The notes: generated from the sequence alone by a model not told the origin. A stretch of DNA of 64,000 bases from Mycobacterium sp. 1164985.4 (GCF_001668575.1 NZ_LZMD01000060.1:62001-126000); one strand, 5' to 3'; positions 9,407 through 16,836 are shown, counted from the first letter of the stretch. A program made the numbers and translations.

Positions 9407-9843
9407 GGAGCCGGATCCCCTTGCGACTGCGCGGCTTGGCGCGCTTCCCGTTCCTCGTGGATGCGAACCAACTCGCGCCAGCCGATCCGGTTGTACTTCG
9501 GCACCGGTTGAATGCCCCATTCGTCCCGAGCGGTGTCCTTGCCCTCCGCACCCTCAGGGGAACCCAGCGGCGGGTACGGCACCTTGCACTCGAGCGTGTC
9601 ATCCGAGTAGCGCACCTTGAGGAGCTCGCTGCAGATCTCGGTGAGGCTGAGGGTCGGATAGCCGTAGTAGACGGCCATGAAGGGCAGCGTGAACGCGCCC
9701 TCGATGACCAATGCGACCAGGCAGACCAGCACCGCCCTCTTGATGTAGAGGTGCATGCGGGCGTAGTAGGGCGTGGTGCCCGGTGGCAGATCGTCGGCCT
9801 TGTCTTTTTCGGTGCTGTCGGGGGTGAGCGAAGACGATGTCAT
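9403..9843 (-). CDS. Uncharacterised single-span membrane protein (146 aa)
   Basis: I do not recognise this family. The N-terminal 30 residues are polar, then RMHLYIKRA precedes one transmembrane helix (about residues 37-58), predicting N-in/C-out topology. The exported part contains two cysteines (EICSELL and LECKVP) that could form a disulphide, a Gly/Pro-rich linker and a charged C-terminal helix rich in Arg and Glu. It lies 20 bp downstream of the polytopic protein at 9864-10586 and overlaps the P450 start, so it probably belongs to the same membrane assembly, perhaps as an accessory subunit. Confidence 0.7.
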   Translation of the reverse strand: MTSSSLTPDSTEKDKADDLPPGTTPYYARMHLYIKRAVLVCLVALVIEGAFTLPFMAVYYGYPTLSLTEICSELLKVRYSDDTLECKVPYPPLGSPEGAEGKDTARDEWGIQPVPKYNRIGWRELVRIHEEREARQAAQSQGDPAP

Positions 9844-9863
9844 GGCTCGGCTCCTAAACCTGT

Positions 9864-10586
9864 TCAGTCGGTGAAGATTTCACGGTTGACCGTGTGGAGA
9901 TACGGGATGGCCAGGAAGGGTGTGATGTAGAAGATGTCGTAGAGCCACCAGCCGATGACCGGGAAGACGACCCCGGCGAAGCGGACGTCGGCGTACATCG
10001 TCATGTTGAACACGTACAGGCACCAGATGAGGACACCCATCCAGCACGTGATGATCATCCACTGGTGACCCCAGCGCTTCATCTGGAGGAAACCGATCGC
10101 CGCGGCGCACCGCATCGCGAAGACCGTCAGGATCATGCCGAAAACCATCGACTTCTCGCCCGGTCCGGCCGCACCACCGACCCAGAACTCGTTGTAGTGC
10201 CAGAAGTATCCAGCGTCGAACATCGCGCCCCAGCCGACCATCAGCACGCGGTTGATCAACGTGTGGTTGGCGACCAGGTCGAGCGCCCAGCCGAGGCTGT
10301 TGAGCATTCCGTCGATCAGCACGAGATAGCCGATCAGCGTGACGATCATCGGCCGCATCGACAGTCCGGCCCGCGCTGCCTGACGTTGTAGCCACACACC
10401 GCGCATGAAGATGGGGAAGCCGATCAGGCCGGGCGCCCACATGCCCATCAGCGCGGCGCCGACGATCATCCACTTGTCGGCACGGCGCTGGGCCAGCCGC
10501 GACTCCTCGTGGTGTTCCTCGAGGCTGACGCTCGCGTCGGACGACTTCGGTGCGCTGGACCGACGGTTCAACAGCGGCAGATTCAC
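9864..10586 (-). CDS. Polytopic membrane protein A with four conserved His (uncharacterised)
   Basis: A protein of about 240 residues with roughly six transmembrane helices, strongly similar throughout to the product of 13404-14099. Segments identical in both include [37 protein letters not shown] and [10 protein letters not shown]. Four histidines (NHT, WHYNE, WGHQW, YLHT) and the [10 protein letters not shown] acidic residues are kept, which would suit a membrane metal site. GTG 10586 overlaps the 42-aa gene stop as GTGA and has GGTGGG just upstream; ATG 10598, four codons earlier, is the alternative. Adjacent NorQ/NorD-like genes suggest that those proteins mature it. No enzymatic family was recognised. 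Confidence 0.75.
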   Translation of the reverse strand: MNLPLLNRRSSAPKSSDASVSLEEHHEESRLAQRRADKWMIVGAALMGMWAPGLIGFPIFMRGVWLQRQAARAGLSMRPMIVTLIGYLVLIDGMLNSLGWALDLVANHTLINRVLMVGWGAMFDAGYFWHYNEFWVGGAAGPGEKSMVFGMILTVFAMRCAAAIGFLQMKRWGHQWMIITCWMGVLIWCLYVFNMTMYADVRFAGVVFPVIGWWLYDIFYITPFLAIPYLHTVNREIFTD

Positions 10587-10711
10587 AATTCCCACCATCC
10601 GCGTGCGAACGACATGTAGAGCTGGATGGCGAACATCGTGAACAGGTAGCCGTAGATGACTATCTGCAGGATGATCAGCGCCTTCTTGCGCTTCCGCTCT
10701 TTTTGGTCCAT
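10583..10711 (-). CDS. 42-aa single-helix membrane peptide
   Basis: A short gene with a strong ribosome binding site (AGGAAGGA, nine bases before ATG 10711). The peptide begins MDQKERKRKK, a highly basic cytoplasmic tip, followed by one hydrophobic helix (ALIILQIVIYGYLFTMFAIQ) and ends ARGWWEL. It lies 15 bp after the AAA+ gene stop and overlaps the start of membrane protein A. Positive-inside topology gives N-in/C-out. It resembles in style the small structural subunits of membrane oxidoreductases. It is one of two tiny membrane proteins in this operon; see 13097-13201. Confidence 0.7.
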   Translation of the reverse strand: MDQKERKRKKALIILQIVIYGYLFTMFAIQLYMSFARGWWEL

Positions 10712-10726
10712 GGCGGCGGTTCCTTC

Positions 10727-11557
10727 CTAACCGGAGGTGCTCGGGGCGTCGGCGGCCAGGCTGGCCACGGCGACTTCACGCAAACCGTCGGTGATGGCAC
10801 CGTCGGTGGACAGGGGTGCGAGGATGCAGGCCTCGGCGGCCGCCAATTCGGTTGCGCCCGCGACGATCAACTGCGCGGCCGTCACAAGGACGCGAGTCGA
10901 CGGCGGCTCGAAGTGGAATGCCTCATCGGCGGTGCGGATGGCCGTGGCGCACCGCACGAGCCGTGCCGCGGTCGCTGGATTGACACCCGTTTCCGAGACG
11001 ACGACCTCCCCTTCGCGCTCGGGCGGAAGGTACTTCATGGGCAGTGTGACGAAGCGTTGACGAAAGGAGGGTTTGAGTTCCTTGAGCGAACTGCGGTAGG
11101 CCGGGTTGTACGAACACACCAGCATGAAGGTGTCGGGCGCCTTGACCACCTCACCCGCGCGGTCGAGGTACAACGCGCGGCGGTGGTCGGTCAGCGAGTG
11201 CAGGATCGCCAGCGAGTCGTGGCGCGCCTCCACCACTTCGTCGAGATAGCAGATCGCACCGTCCTTCACCGCCCGCGTCAGCGGGCCGTCGGTCCACACC
11301 ACGTCACCGCCGGTGACCATGAATCGCCCGACCAGGTCCGAACTGGTCAGGTCGTCGTGGCAGCTGATCGTCACGACCGGTCGTTGCAACAGCACCCCCA
11401 TGTGTTCGACGAGGCGGGTCTTGCCGCAGCCGGTCGGCCCGGTCAGCATCACGGGCAGGCGTTGCCGATACGCCTGCTCGAACAGCTGAATCTCGTTGCC
11501 GTTCGCGTAATAATCGCCGTTGACTGTCCGCTCTATCCGCTGGCTGGCGTCGCTCAT
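10727..11557 (-). CDS. NorQ/CbbQ-like MoxR-family AAA+ ATPase
   Basis: A 276-residue AAA+ ATPase with Walker A GPTGCGKT (residues 40-47), Walker B CYLDEV (about 104-109), sensor-1 Asn in CSYNPAY, and HDDLTSSDLVGR typical of the CbbQ/NirQ/NorQ/GpvN group. Members work with a VWA-domain partner as remodelling chaperones, activating Rubisco (CbbQ/CbbO) or enabling nonhaem iron insertion into nitric oxide reductase (NorQ/NorD). The partner gene lies immediately upstream and overlaps by four bases. No norB/norC is present; the clients here are most likely the two polytopic membrane proteins in the same operon, which is inference from position. Confidence 0.88.
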   Translation of the reverse strand: MSDASQRIERTVNGDYYANGNEIQLFEQAYRQRLPVMLTGPTGCGKTRLVEHMGVLLQRPVVTISCHDDLTSSDLVGRFMVTGGDVVWTDGPLTRAVKDGAICYLDEVVEARHDSLAILHSLTDHRRALYLDRAGEVVKAPDTFMLVCSYNPAYRSSLKELKPSFRQRFVTLPMKYLPPEREGEVVVSETGVNPATAARLVRCATAIRTADEAFHFEPPSTRVLVTAAQLIVAGATELAAAEACILAPLSTDGAITDGLREVAVASLAADAPSTSG

Positions 11558-13083
11558 GCGGCCACCAGTTCGCGATGGACGTGGGCAAGCACTCGGGGCA
11601 ACTCCTCGATTCGTCGGATGCGTTGTGAGCGCCGGGGACCGAAAACCTCCGGCAGTGGATCGACACGGGTGGGCCCGACACCGACGTAGTAGATGCTCAC
11701 GCCGGCGTCGTTCGCCTCTTCGACGGCGTGCGCAGCGTCGGCCCAGGCGTAACGGCCCTCGTATCCCTCGTCGGAGATCAGGCCGTCACCGATCACGATG
11801 AGCAGTCGCCGCTCGGACGGTTGGGCGAGCAGCCGGCTGGTCAGATGGCGCAGCGGTGCGCCGAGCCGGGTGTAACCGCCGGTGGCCAACCCGAGCCGGC
11901 CGGGCGGCACGAACCTGCGGTCCTCGAAGTCCTTGAGGCAGCTGACCTCCACGCGGTGGCGAGTGTTTCCGGTGAACACGAAGATGCCGTGCCGTTCACG
12001 GGCCAGTGTCATCGCCCGCGAAAGGGCGTCGGCGCAGGCCAATTCGAGCTTGAAGATCCGGCCACCGTGCACGCCGAGCGACGAACTGCCGTCGAGCAGA
12101 AGCGCCGTGGTGACATCCCGGTTGGTGGGCAGCAGCTCGCGAAAGATGCGCGGCTCGATCGCCTCGCCGGTGGCCAGGTCGATGTAGTGGTTGACGTACT
12201 GCTCGACGTCGAGGTCGGAGCCGTCTTCCAACCGGTTCTTCATCGTGCGATGGGTGTGCTCCTCGAACCACCTGCGTAGCTCGGTGGATACCGATTCCGG
12301 TTGGCGGGTGCGCGACGCGTGCGCCTTCTCGAGCACCGCGACGTGATCGCGCATGAAACTCTTCGTCCACGCGTTCCATTCGGGGTACGGGATGCCGGGC
12401 CGATGGTCGGGCGTGATGTCGAGGTCGTTGTCCTGTGGCCGACTCGGCGGCGGGAGGTTGGGGTTGCGGATCCCGCCGTCTCCGCCGACGGGTATGGAAT
12501 AGGGCCGCGGTAAGCGCTTCTCCGATGTCGTCCAAGGCATCCTGCCGAGCGTGCGGCGCAGCCTGTCCGAAACGCTCTGCGGCGCGGTGTAGACCACCGG
12601 GAGCCGGCCGAACAGCGGATCGACGCCGAGCGGTTCTGTTGTGCGTGCCAACGCGATCGCCCGATCCAGCATCGCGGTCGCGTCGAGATCACCGTCGAGG
12701 ATGTCGACATCACCGAGCACGCGCCGGAACTCGGGCAGCAGGCCGGGCCAGCGCTCGGACACCCACCCCAGGGCGACACCACCCTCCACCCTTGTCAGCG
12801 CGCGCAGTTCGCGCGTCGACAGTTCGTTCAGCCGGAATCCGAGAATCCTGTCCTTCGACGGCGAGCACTGCAACGCAATCCCGCACGTGATGGTTCTGCG
12901 GGTCCAGCCGCGGTGGATCGGGTAGGGCACGTGGACGAAATCCAGCGCCGCGTTGAGCCCGAAGACGCGATGCTCCCCGGAGACGAGGCGCACGCCTTGG
13001 CGGCGTTGCCCGCTCAAGGCCACGGCCGTCACCGCGCAGCTGCGCTCGACCGCCATGGCGTGAGAGTCGGAGAGTTCGGCCAT
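11554..13083 (-). CDS. NorD-like VWA-domain protein
   Basis: A 509-residue protein with a C-terminal von Willebrand A domain: the MIDAS motif DGSSS begins at about Asp331, with a Thr in GGYTRLG and an Asp in VIGDG supplying the remaining metal ligands. The N-terminal 320 residues match the expected helical region of NorD/CbbO-type proteins. It pairs with the AAA+ ATPase encoded next; such pairs form a client-binding adaptor plus ATP-driven unfoldase. An SD-like GAGGG precedes ATG 13083, which is 13 bp after the 34-aa membrane peptide gene. MIDAS integrity suggests a functional metal-dependent interaction. Confidence 0.86.
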   Translation of the reverse strand: MAELSDSHAMAVERSCAVTAVALSGQRRQGVRLVSGEHRVFGLNAALDFVHVPYPIHRGWTRRTITCGIALQCSPSKDRILGFRLNELSTRELRALTRVEGGVALGWVSERWPGLLPEFRRVLGDVDILDGDLDATAMLDRAIALARTTEPLGVDPLFGRLPVVYTAPQSVSDRLRRTLGRMPWTTSEKRLPRPYSIPVGGDGGIRNPNLPPPSRPQDNDLDITPDHRPGIPYPEWNAWTKSFMRDHVAVLEKAHASRTRQPESVSTELRRWFEEHTHRTMKNRLEDGSDLDVEQYVNHYIDLATGEAIEPRIFRELLPTNRDVTTALLLDGSSSLGVHGGRIFKLELACADALSRAMTLARERHGIFVFTGNTRHRVEVSCLKDFEDRRFVPPGRLGLATGGYTRLGAPLRHLTSRLLAQPSERRLLIVIGDGLISDEGYEGRYAWADAAHAVEEANDAGVSIYYVGVGPTRVDPLPEVFGPRRSQRIRRIEELPRVLAHVHRELVAA

Positions 13084-13096
13084 CGATTCGAAACCC

Positions 13097-13201
13097 TCAG
13101 AAGGTCCCGATGTTCGAGAACATCCAGTACCAGAACCAGATGATCAGTCCGGTGCCGCCCCAAGCGGCGACGTAGCGAAGTATCTCCCAAATCCAGTCCA
13201 C
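13097..13201 (-). CDS. 34-aa single-helix membrane peptide
   Basis: A small gene starting at GTG 13201 with a good ribosome binding site (GAGGAGG about eight bases upstream). The peptide opens DWIWEILRYVAAWGGTG and continues as a very Trp-rich hydrophobic helix (IIWFWYWMF) before ending NIGTF. The aromatic belt and lack of charged residues in the helix indicate a membrane-spanning peptide. It sits directly before the NorD-like gene. I do not know a named family; the Trp-rich composition and placement suggest a minor subunit of the membrane complex built by the flanking genes. Confidence 0.6.
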   Translation of the reverse strand: MDWIWEILRYVAAWGGTGLIIWFWYWMFSNIGTF

Positions 13202-13229
13202 GTATGCGCCTCCTCGAGCGGGTTGACTG

Positions 13230-13355
13230 TCAGCGGAACTCGTGGCGCCGTGCGACCGGTCGGGTCGGCATCGAATCAACGATCACGGCGTCGCCCGCGG
13301 TCGGCACCCCGTGCCGGCCTTGTCCGCGCGCCAACTGCGTGGCCTGAGCGGTCAT
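13230..13355 (-). CDS. Possible 41-aa basic peptide gene
   Basis: An open frame from ATG 13355 preceded by AAAGGGG at SD distance, ending at TGA 13230, 28 bp before the 34-aa membrane peptide gene. The product is hydrophilic and Arg-rich, beginning MTAQATQLARGQGRHGVPTA and ending RRHEFR. It follows operator-like site 13381-13394, so it would be the first gene after a possible internal promoter. Evidence is only the SD, the frame and gene-like spacing; it may instead be a leader region. Confidence 0.35.
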   Translation of the reverse strand: MTAQATQLARGQGRHGVPTAGDAVIVDSMPTRPVARRHEFR

Positions 13356-13380
13356 GGTAAGCCCCTTTGTAGTCCATCTG

Positions 13381-13394
13381 CTGACTGCAGTCAA
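13381..13394. promoter_or_regulatory. Putative TetR operator, copy 2
   Basis: CTGACTGCAGTCAA matches 13 of 14 bases of the perfect palindrome at 14802-14815 and contains the 12-bp palindrome TGACTGCAGTCA. It lies between membrane protein B and the small-gene/NorD segment, which would allow an internal repressible promoter. Confidence 0.7.
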
Positions 13395-13403
13395 TGAGTT
13401 GAG

Positions 13404-14099
13404 TCAGTCTGAAAAGATTTCGCGGTTGACCGTGTGCAGGTACGGGATCGCCAAGAACGGCGTGATGTAGAAGATGTCGTAGAGCCACCATCCGATGACC
13501 GGGAAGATCGTGCCCGCGTACCGCACGTCGGCGTACATCGTCATGTTGAACACGTACAGGCACCAGATGAGCACGCCCATCCAGCAGGTGACGATCATCC
13601 ACTGATGCCCCCACCGCTTCATCTGCAGGAAGCCGATCCCGGCGGCGATCCGCATCGTGAAGACGGTGAGGATCATCCCGACTTCCATCGCCTTCTCCCC
13701 CGGTCCGGCGGCGCCGCCGAGCCACAGCTCGTTGTAGTGCCAGAAGTAGCCGGCGTCGAACATCGCGCCCCAGCCGTTCAACAGGATTCGCGCCAGGATG
13801 GTGTGGCTCGCCACGAGATCGAGCGCCCAGCCCACCGTGTTGATGGCGGCGTCGATGATCACCAGATAGCCGATGAGCGTGACGATCATCGGACGCACCG
13901 ACAGGCCCTCGCGCTGGGCCTTGCGCAGCAGCCATACGCCCCGCAGGAAGAGCGGGAGACCGAAGATCCCGAGCGCGGCGGTGCCGATAAGCAGGCTTCC
14001 GGATATCAACCACTTGTCCGCCTGGCGCTGGGCCAGCCGGGAGCGCTCCATGTGCTCGTCCAGACCGCTGCCCGCGACGGGATCTGTGCGCAGAGTCAA
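13404..14099 (-). CDS. Polytopic membrane protein B with four conserved His (uncharacterised)
   Basis: A 231-residue protein with about six transmembrane helices, paralogous to 9864-10586 over nearly its whole length. It shares [33 protein letters not shown] and [20 protein letters not shown], while the N-terminal 25 residues differ. Conserved histidines are in SHT, WHYNE, WGHQW and YLHT. TTG 14099 is the start, supported by AGGAGGG just upstream. It is the promoter-proximal gene of the long operon, with an operator-like site 43 bp before it. The pair may form a heterodimer or act on different substrates; the family's biochemical function is unknown to me. Confidence 0.75.
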   Translation of the reverse strand: MTLRTDPVAGSGLDEHMERSRLAQRQADKWLISGSLLIGTAALGIFGLPLFLRGVWLLRKAQREGLSVRPMIVTLIGYLVIIDAAINTVGWALDLVASHTILARILLNGWGAMFDAGYFWHYNELWLGGAAGPGEKAMEVGMILTVFTMRIAAGIGFLQMKRWGHQWMIVTCWMGVLIWCLYVFNMTMYADVRYAGTIFPVIGWWLYDIFYITPFLAIPYLHTVNREIFSD

Positions 14100-14141
14100 G
14101 GCACCCTCCTGAGAGTCGGCCTCCCGAGCATCGCAGGAAGA

Positions 14142-14155
14142 CTGACCTCAGTCAA
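14142..14155. promoter_or_regulatory. Putative TetR operator, copy 3
   Basis: CTGACCTCAGTCAA matches 11 of 14 positions of the palindrome at 14802-14815, retaining both TGAC/GTCA half-sites. It lies in the 60-bp gap between the TetR stop and membrane protein B start, where a repressor of the long operon would bind. Confidence 0.65.
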
Positions 14156-14159
14156 CCAA

Positions 14160-14759
14160 CTAGCGGGCTTCGATCCCTCGCAGGGTTCGCGCCACGTAGT
14201 CGTCGAGCATGGAGCTCTGTGTCGGCCACTCGTGCGTGGTTGTCAACAGCGCATAGAGCCCAAGCAGGAAGAACACGGCGCTGTTCATGGGGTTGACGTC
14301 GGGCGCGACCCGTCCCATTTCCTGTGCACGCTCGATCTCCTGCGCGACTCGGACGATGACCGGGTGCTCGTTACTCTCGTCCGCGGGGCGGCTCTGTGAA
14401 AAGTGCAGAGCAAGAAAGTCCTTGAACAGGATTGCGCCGAGGCGGCGCTCCAGTCCCAGGACCAGTCGCACAGCCTCTTGAAGCACGGACGGCAGGCCGC
14501 GAGTGGAATCGGCATACCGGCCGAGCTGCTTGGCGATGCGCTCTTCCTCGCGCCGCTCCAGCTCGAGCAGTACGTGTTGCTTGGTCGGAAAGTGGAAGAA
14601 GAACGTGCCGTGCGCGACCCCCGCGGCGGCGACGATCGCACCCACGTCCGCCTCGGCCATCCCCGAACGCTTGAACTCGGCAATGGCCGCGCCCATCAAT
14701 CGCTCGCGTGTCTGTAGGCGTTTCGCCTCGCGCGCTGAGGGTTTGTCCACCACGGCCAT
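14160..14759 (-). CDS. TetR-family regulator, likely controls the P450/NorQD-like cluster
   Basis: A 199-residue TetR-type repressor. The N-terminal helix-turn-helix spans about residues 17-65 (VGAIVAAAGVAHGTFFFHFP), followed by a helical ligand-binding domain. ATG 14759 gives the normal 15-20 residue lead before the DNA-binding domain. It is divergent from the SDR gene and precedes the 15-gene operon on the same strand. Perfect palindrome ATTGACTGCAGTCAAT lies 42 bp from its start codon, and two related sites occur at 14142 and 13381, so it probably represses itself, the operon and the SDR. The inducer is presumably a pathway substrate. Confidence 0.88.
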   Translation of the reverse strand: MAVVDKPSAREAKRLQTRERLMGAAIAEFKRSGMAEADVGAIVAAAGVAHGTFFFHFPTKQHVLLELERREEERIAKQLGRYADSTRGLPSVLQEAVRLVLGLERRLGAILFKDFLALHFSQSRPADESNEHPVIVRVAQEIERAQEMGRVAPDVNPMNSAVFFLLGLYALLTTTHEWPTQSSMLDDYVARTLRGIEAR

Positions 14760-14800
14760 GACCCGACGATAGCAACACCGACCGGGTATTGACACGTGTG

Positions 14801-14816
14801 ATTGACTGCAGTCAAT
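14801..14816. promoter_or_regulatory. Putative TetR operator, copy 1 (perfect 16-bp palindrome)
   Basis: ATTGACTGCAGTCAAT is a perfect palindrome placed between divergent TetR (14759) and SDR (14832) starts, the classic position for an autoregulatory operator. It overlaps a possible TTG start of the SDR frame, which argues for ATG 14832 as the true start. Confidence 0.75.
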
Positions 14817-14831
14817 TTCGGAAGGAGTCCG

Positions 14832-15620
14832 ATGGCGCTGGAACAATTCAATCTCGACGGGCAGGTGGCCATCGTCACCGGTGCGGGCAAGGGTGTCGGG
14901 CAGGGTATCGCGAGGGTCCTCGCGGAGGCGGGCGCCACCGTCGTCGGTACGGCCCGCACCGAATCCGACATCGTCGCAACGATCAAGGGCATCGAGGAAT
15001 CGGGCGGTAAGGGACTTGCCCTGGTGGCCGATGCGATCAGCCGACCGGACGGTGAGCGCGTCGTCAACACGACGATGGACCGCTTCGGCCGCATTGACAT
15101 CCTGATCAACAATGTGGGTGGTTCGACGTTCGGGTCGTTTCTCGACATCACCGACGAGGACTTCCGGCACACCTTCGACTGGTGTGTCACGTCAGCGTTC
15201 ATCATGAGTCAACTCGTCGCCCGTCACATGATCGAGGCCGGACACGGCAACATCGTCAACATCTCCTCGGGATCAGCACGTTTCGGCATCCGCGCGCTGA
15301 CCGCGTACTGCGTCGCGAAGGGTGGGCTCGAAGCGCTCACCCGGGCGATGGCCCAGGAGTTGGCGCCGAAGATCCGCGTCAATGCCATCGCACTCGGCTC
15401 GTTCGCCACCGAGGGACTGCAAAGCGGCCTCGATATGATGCCGGGGGCACTGGACACGATGCTCTCGCTCACGCCGCTGCATCGACTCGGCAACGTCGAG
15501 GATCTCGGTAGGCTCTGCGTTTACCTGTCGACCAAGGACTGCTACGCCACCAACGCCATCTTCCACGTCGATGGCGGGATCGACTCGAATAACCTGCCGC
15601 TGCCCATACCCGACTACTGA
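14832..15620 (+). CDS. Short-chain dehydrogenase/reductase (SDR)
   Basis: A 262-residue classical SDR: TGAGKGVGQG cofactor loop (16-25), NNVG at about 93-96, catalytic Ser about 146 and YCVAK (Tyr159, Lys163). GGAAGGAG precedes ATG 14832. It resembles 7-alpha-hydroxysteroid-type and 3-oxoacyl reductases and would interconvert a secondary alcohol and ketone with NAD(P). It is divergently transcribed from the TetR gene with the shared operator between them and is followed after 12 bp by a DapB-like dehydrogenase, so it likely belongs to the same pathway. The catalytic set is intact. Confidence 0.9.
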   Translation: MALEQFNLDGQVAIVTGAGKGVGQGIARVLAEAGATVVGTARTESDIVATIKGIEESGGKGLALVADAISRPDGERVVNTTMDRFGRIDILINNVGGSTFGSFLDITDEDFRHTFDWCVTSAFIMSQLVARHMIEAGHGNIVNISSGSARFGIRALTAYCVAKGGLEALTRAMAQELAPKIRVNAIALGSFATEGLQSGLDMMPGALDTMLSLTPLHRLGNVEDLGRLCVYLSTKDCYATNAIFHVDGGIDSNNLPLPIPDY

Positions 15621-15632
15621 TCGAGGCTTGAA

Positions 15633-16706
15633 ATGCGAAGAGTGGTCCAGTTTTCCACCGGCAATGTGGGTCAGCACGCGCTTCGCGCGCTCATCGGTCG
15701 TCCCGACATGGAACTCGTGGGAGTGCACGCCGCCAGTCCGGAGAAGATCGGGCGCGACGCCGCCGAATTGTGTGGGCTGACCGAGCTTACCGGCGTCATC
15801 GCAACCGATGACATCGACGCGCTGATCGCCTCGAAGCCGGACTGCGTCGTCTACACCGCCCTCGGCGAGACGCGTCCGATGGAGGCCCTGGAGCAGATGT
15901 CGCGCTTTCTGTCCGCCGGGATCAACGTCGTCGGGACATCGATGGTATGGCTGGTGACGCCGCGCCAGGCCGACGACTGGCTGCGGGGGCCGCTGGAAGA
16001 AGCCTGTACTGCGGGCAATTCGTCGCTGTATGTCAACGGGATCGACCCGGGCTACTCCGGTGACACCGCGGTGCTCGCGGCGCTGAGCCTCGTGACGCGG
16101 GCAGAGTCGGTCATCGTCCGCGAAGTCTTCGACTACAGCAACTACGACGATTACGAATACACCGGCACGGCAATGGGATTCGGCAGCAAGCCGGGTGATG
16201 ACCCGGCGATGGCCTTCCTGCCGGGGGTCATCACGACCATGTTCGGGGGCTTGGTTCGCAACATCGCCGCACACCTGTGCGTCGAACTCGACGATGTCAC
16301 CGAGCGTTTCGAGCCGTGGTACACCGATCGTCGCATCGAATGCAAGATGATGACGGTCGAACCCGGGGGGATGGCCGGTGTGCGCTTCGCGGCCGAGGGA
16401 TTCCGCGGTGGCTCACCGGTTATCACCGTCGAGCACACCACCCGGCTCACCCCCGAGGCCGCACCGGACTGGGAGTATCCGCCGGAGGGCCACTCCGGCG
16501 TGCACAAGGTGATCATCGAGGGTGAACCGCGCGTCGAGGTCGACACCCTGCTGTCGCACCCGATCCTCGACGTCACCGAGGCGGGCTGCGTCTCCACCGC
16601 CGCCCGCGTCGTCAACGTCATCGACTGGGTGTGCCGCGCTCCCGCGGGCCTGATCTCGATGGAGCAGATCCCGCCATCGGAAATGGCTCGCGGCCTGATG
16701 TGGTGA
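15633..16706 (+). CDS. NAD(P)-binding dehydrogenase, DapB N-terminal-like
   Basis: A 357-residue third member of the DapB-N/amine-dehydrogenase-like group in this locus, beginning RRVVQFSTGNVGQHALR and continuing GVIATDDIDALI and CVVYTA like the two minus-strand copies. It follows the SDR gene after 12 bp and is probably co-transcribed with it, under the TetR operator. The three copies share fold but little strict identity in the C-terminal halves, so they may act at different oxidation steps. The exact reaction is unknown. Confidence 0.82.
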   Translation: MRRVVQFSTGNVGQHALRALIGRPDMELVGVHAASPEKIGRDAAELCGLTELTGVIATDDIDALIASKPDCVVYTALGETRPMEALEQMSRFLSAGINVVGTSMVWLVTPRQADDWLRGPLEEACTAGNSSLYVNGIDPGYSGDTAVLAALSLVTRAESVIVREVFDYSNYDDYEYTGTAMGFGSKPGDDPAMAFLPGVITTMFGGLVRNIAAHLCVELDDVTERFEPWYTDRRIECKMMTVEPGGMAGVRFAAEGFRGGSPVITVEHTTRLTPEAAPDWEYPPEGHSGVHKVIIEGEPRVEVDTLLSHPILDVTEAGCVSTAARVVNVIDWVCRAPAGLISMEQIPPSEMARGLMW

Positions 16707-16732
16707 GGACAGTCGGCACTGCGAGACGTACA

Positions 16733-16768
16733 CCAGGGTCGCGAATACCCACGCGGTAACGACCCTGG
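16733..16768 (+). terminator. Hairpin between convergent genes, possible terminator
   Basis: CCAGGGTCG (16733-16741) pairs perfectly with CGACCCTGG (16760-16768), and the loop holds a small TACC/GGTA inner stem. It follows the dehydrogenase stop at 16706 and faces the convergent amidohydrolase. No T tract is present, as is common for mycobacterial terminators. Confidence 0.5.
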
Positions 16769-16789
16769 CGTAGAACTCGCGAAAAGGAC

Positions 16790-16836
16790 GCCGGCCGAAC
16801 CTATGCCGCGGCAGCCGCGCCGGCCGAACCTATGCC
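16790..16836. repeat. Two direct copies of an 18-bp sequence
   Basis: GCCGGCCGAACCTATGCC occurs at 16790-16807 and 16819-16836. The second copy contains the stop codon of the amidohydrolase gene, so the end of that gene appears to have been locally duplicated by slippage or repair. The spacing (29 bp) is not a multiple of three. Confidence 0.75.

Noticed and set aside
9880..10473. Arg/Asp-rich frame overlapping membrane protein A
   Set aside because: Out-of-frame shadow of the conserved membrane protein; the paralogue at 13404 has a similar shadow, showing it reflects coding sequence conservation.
10727..13083. A true nitric oxide reductase operon
   Set aside because: norQ/norD-like genes are present but no norB or norC catalytic subunit was found on either strand.
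9403..14099. Particulate methane/ammonia-type monooxygenase (pmoA/amoA-like)
   Set aside because: The membrane proteins share general His/Trp-rich character but, against remembered PmoA sequence, no signature segments align; kept only as an unknown family.
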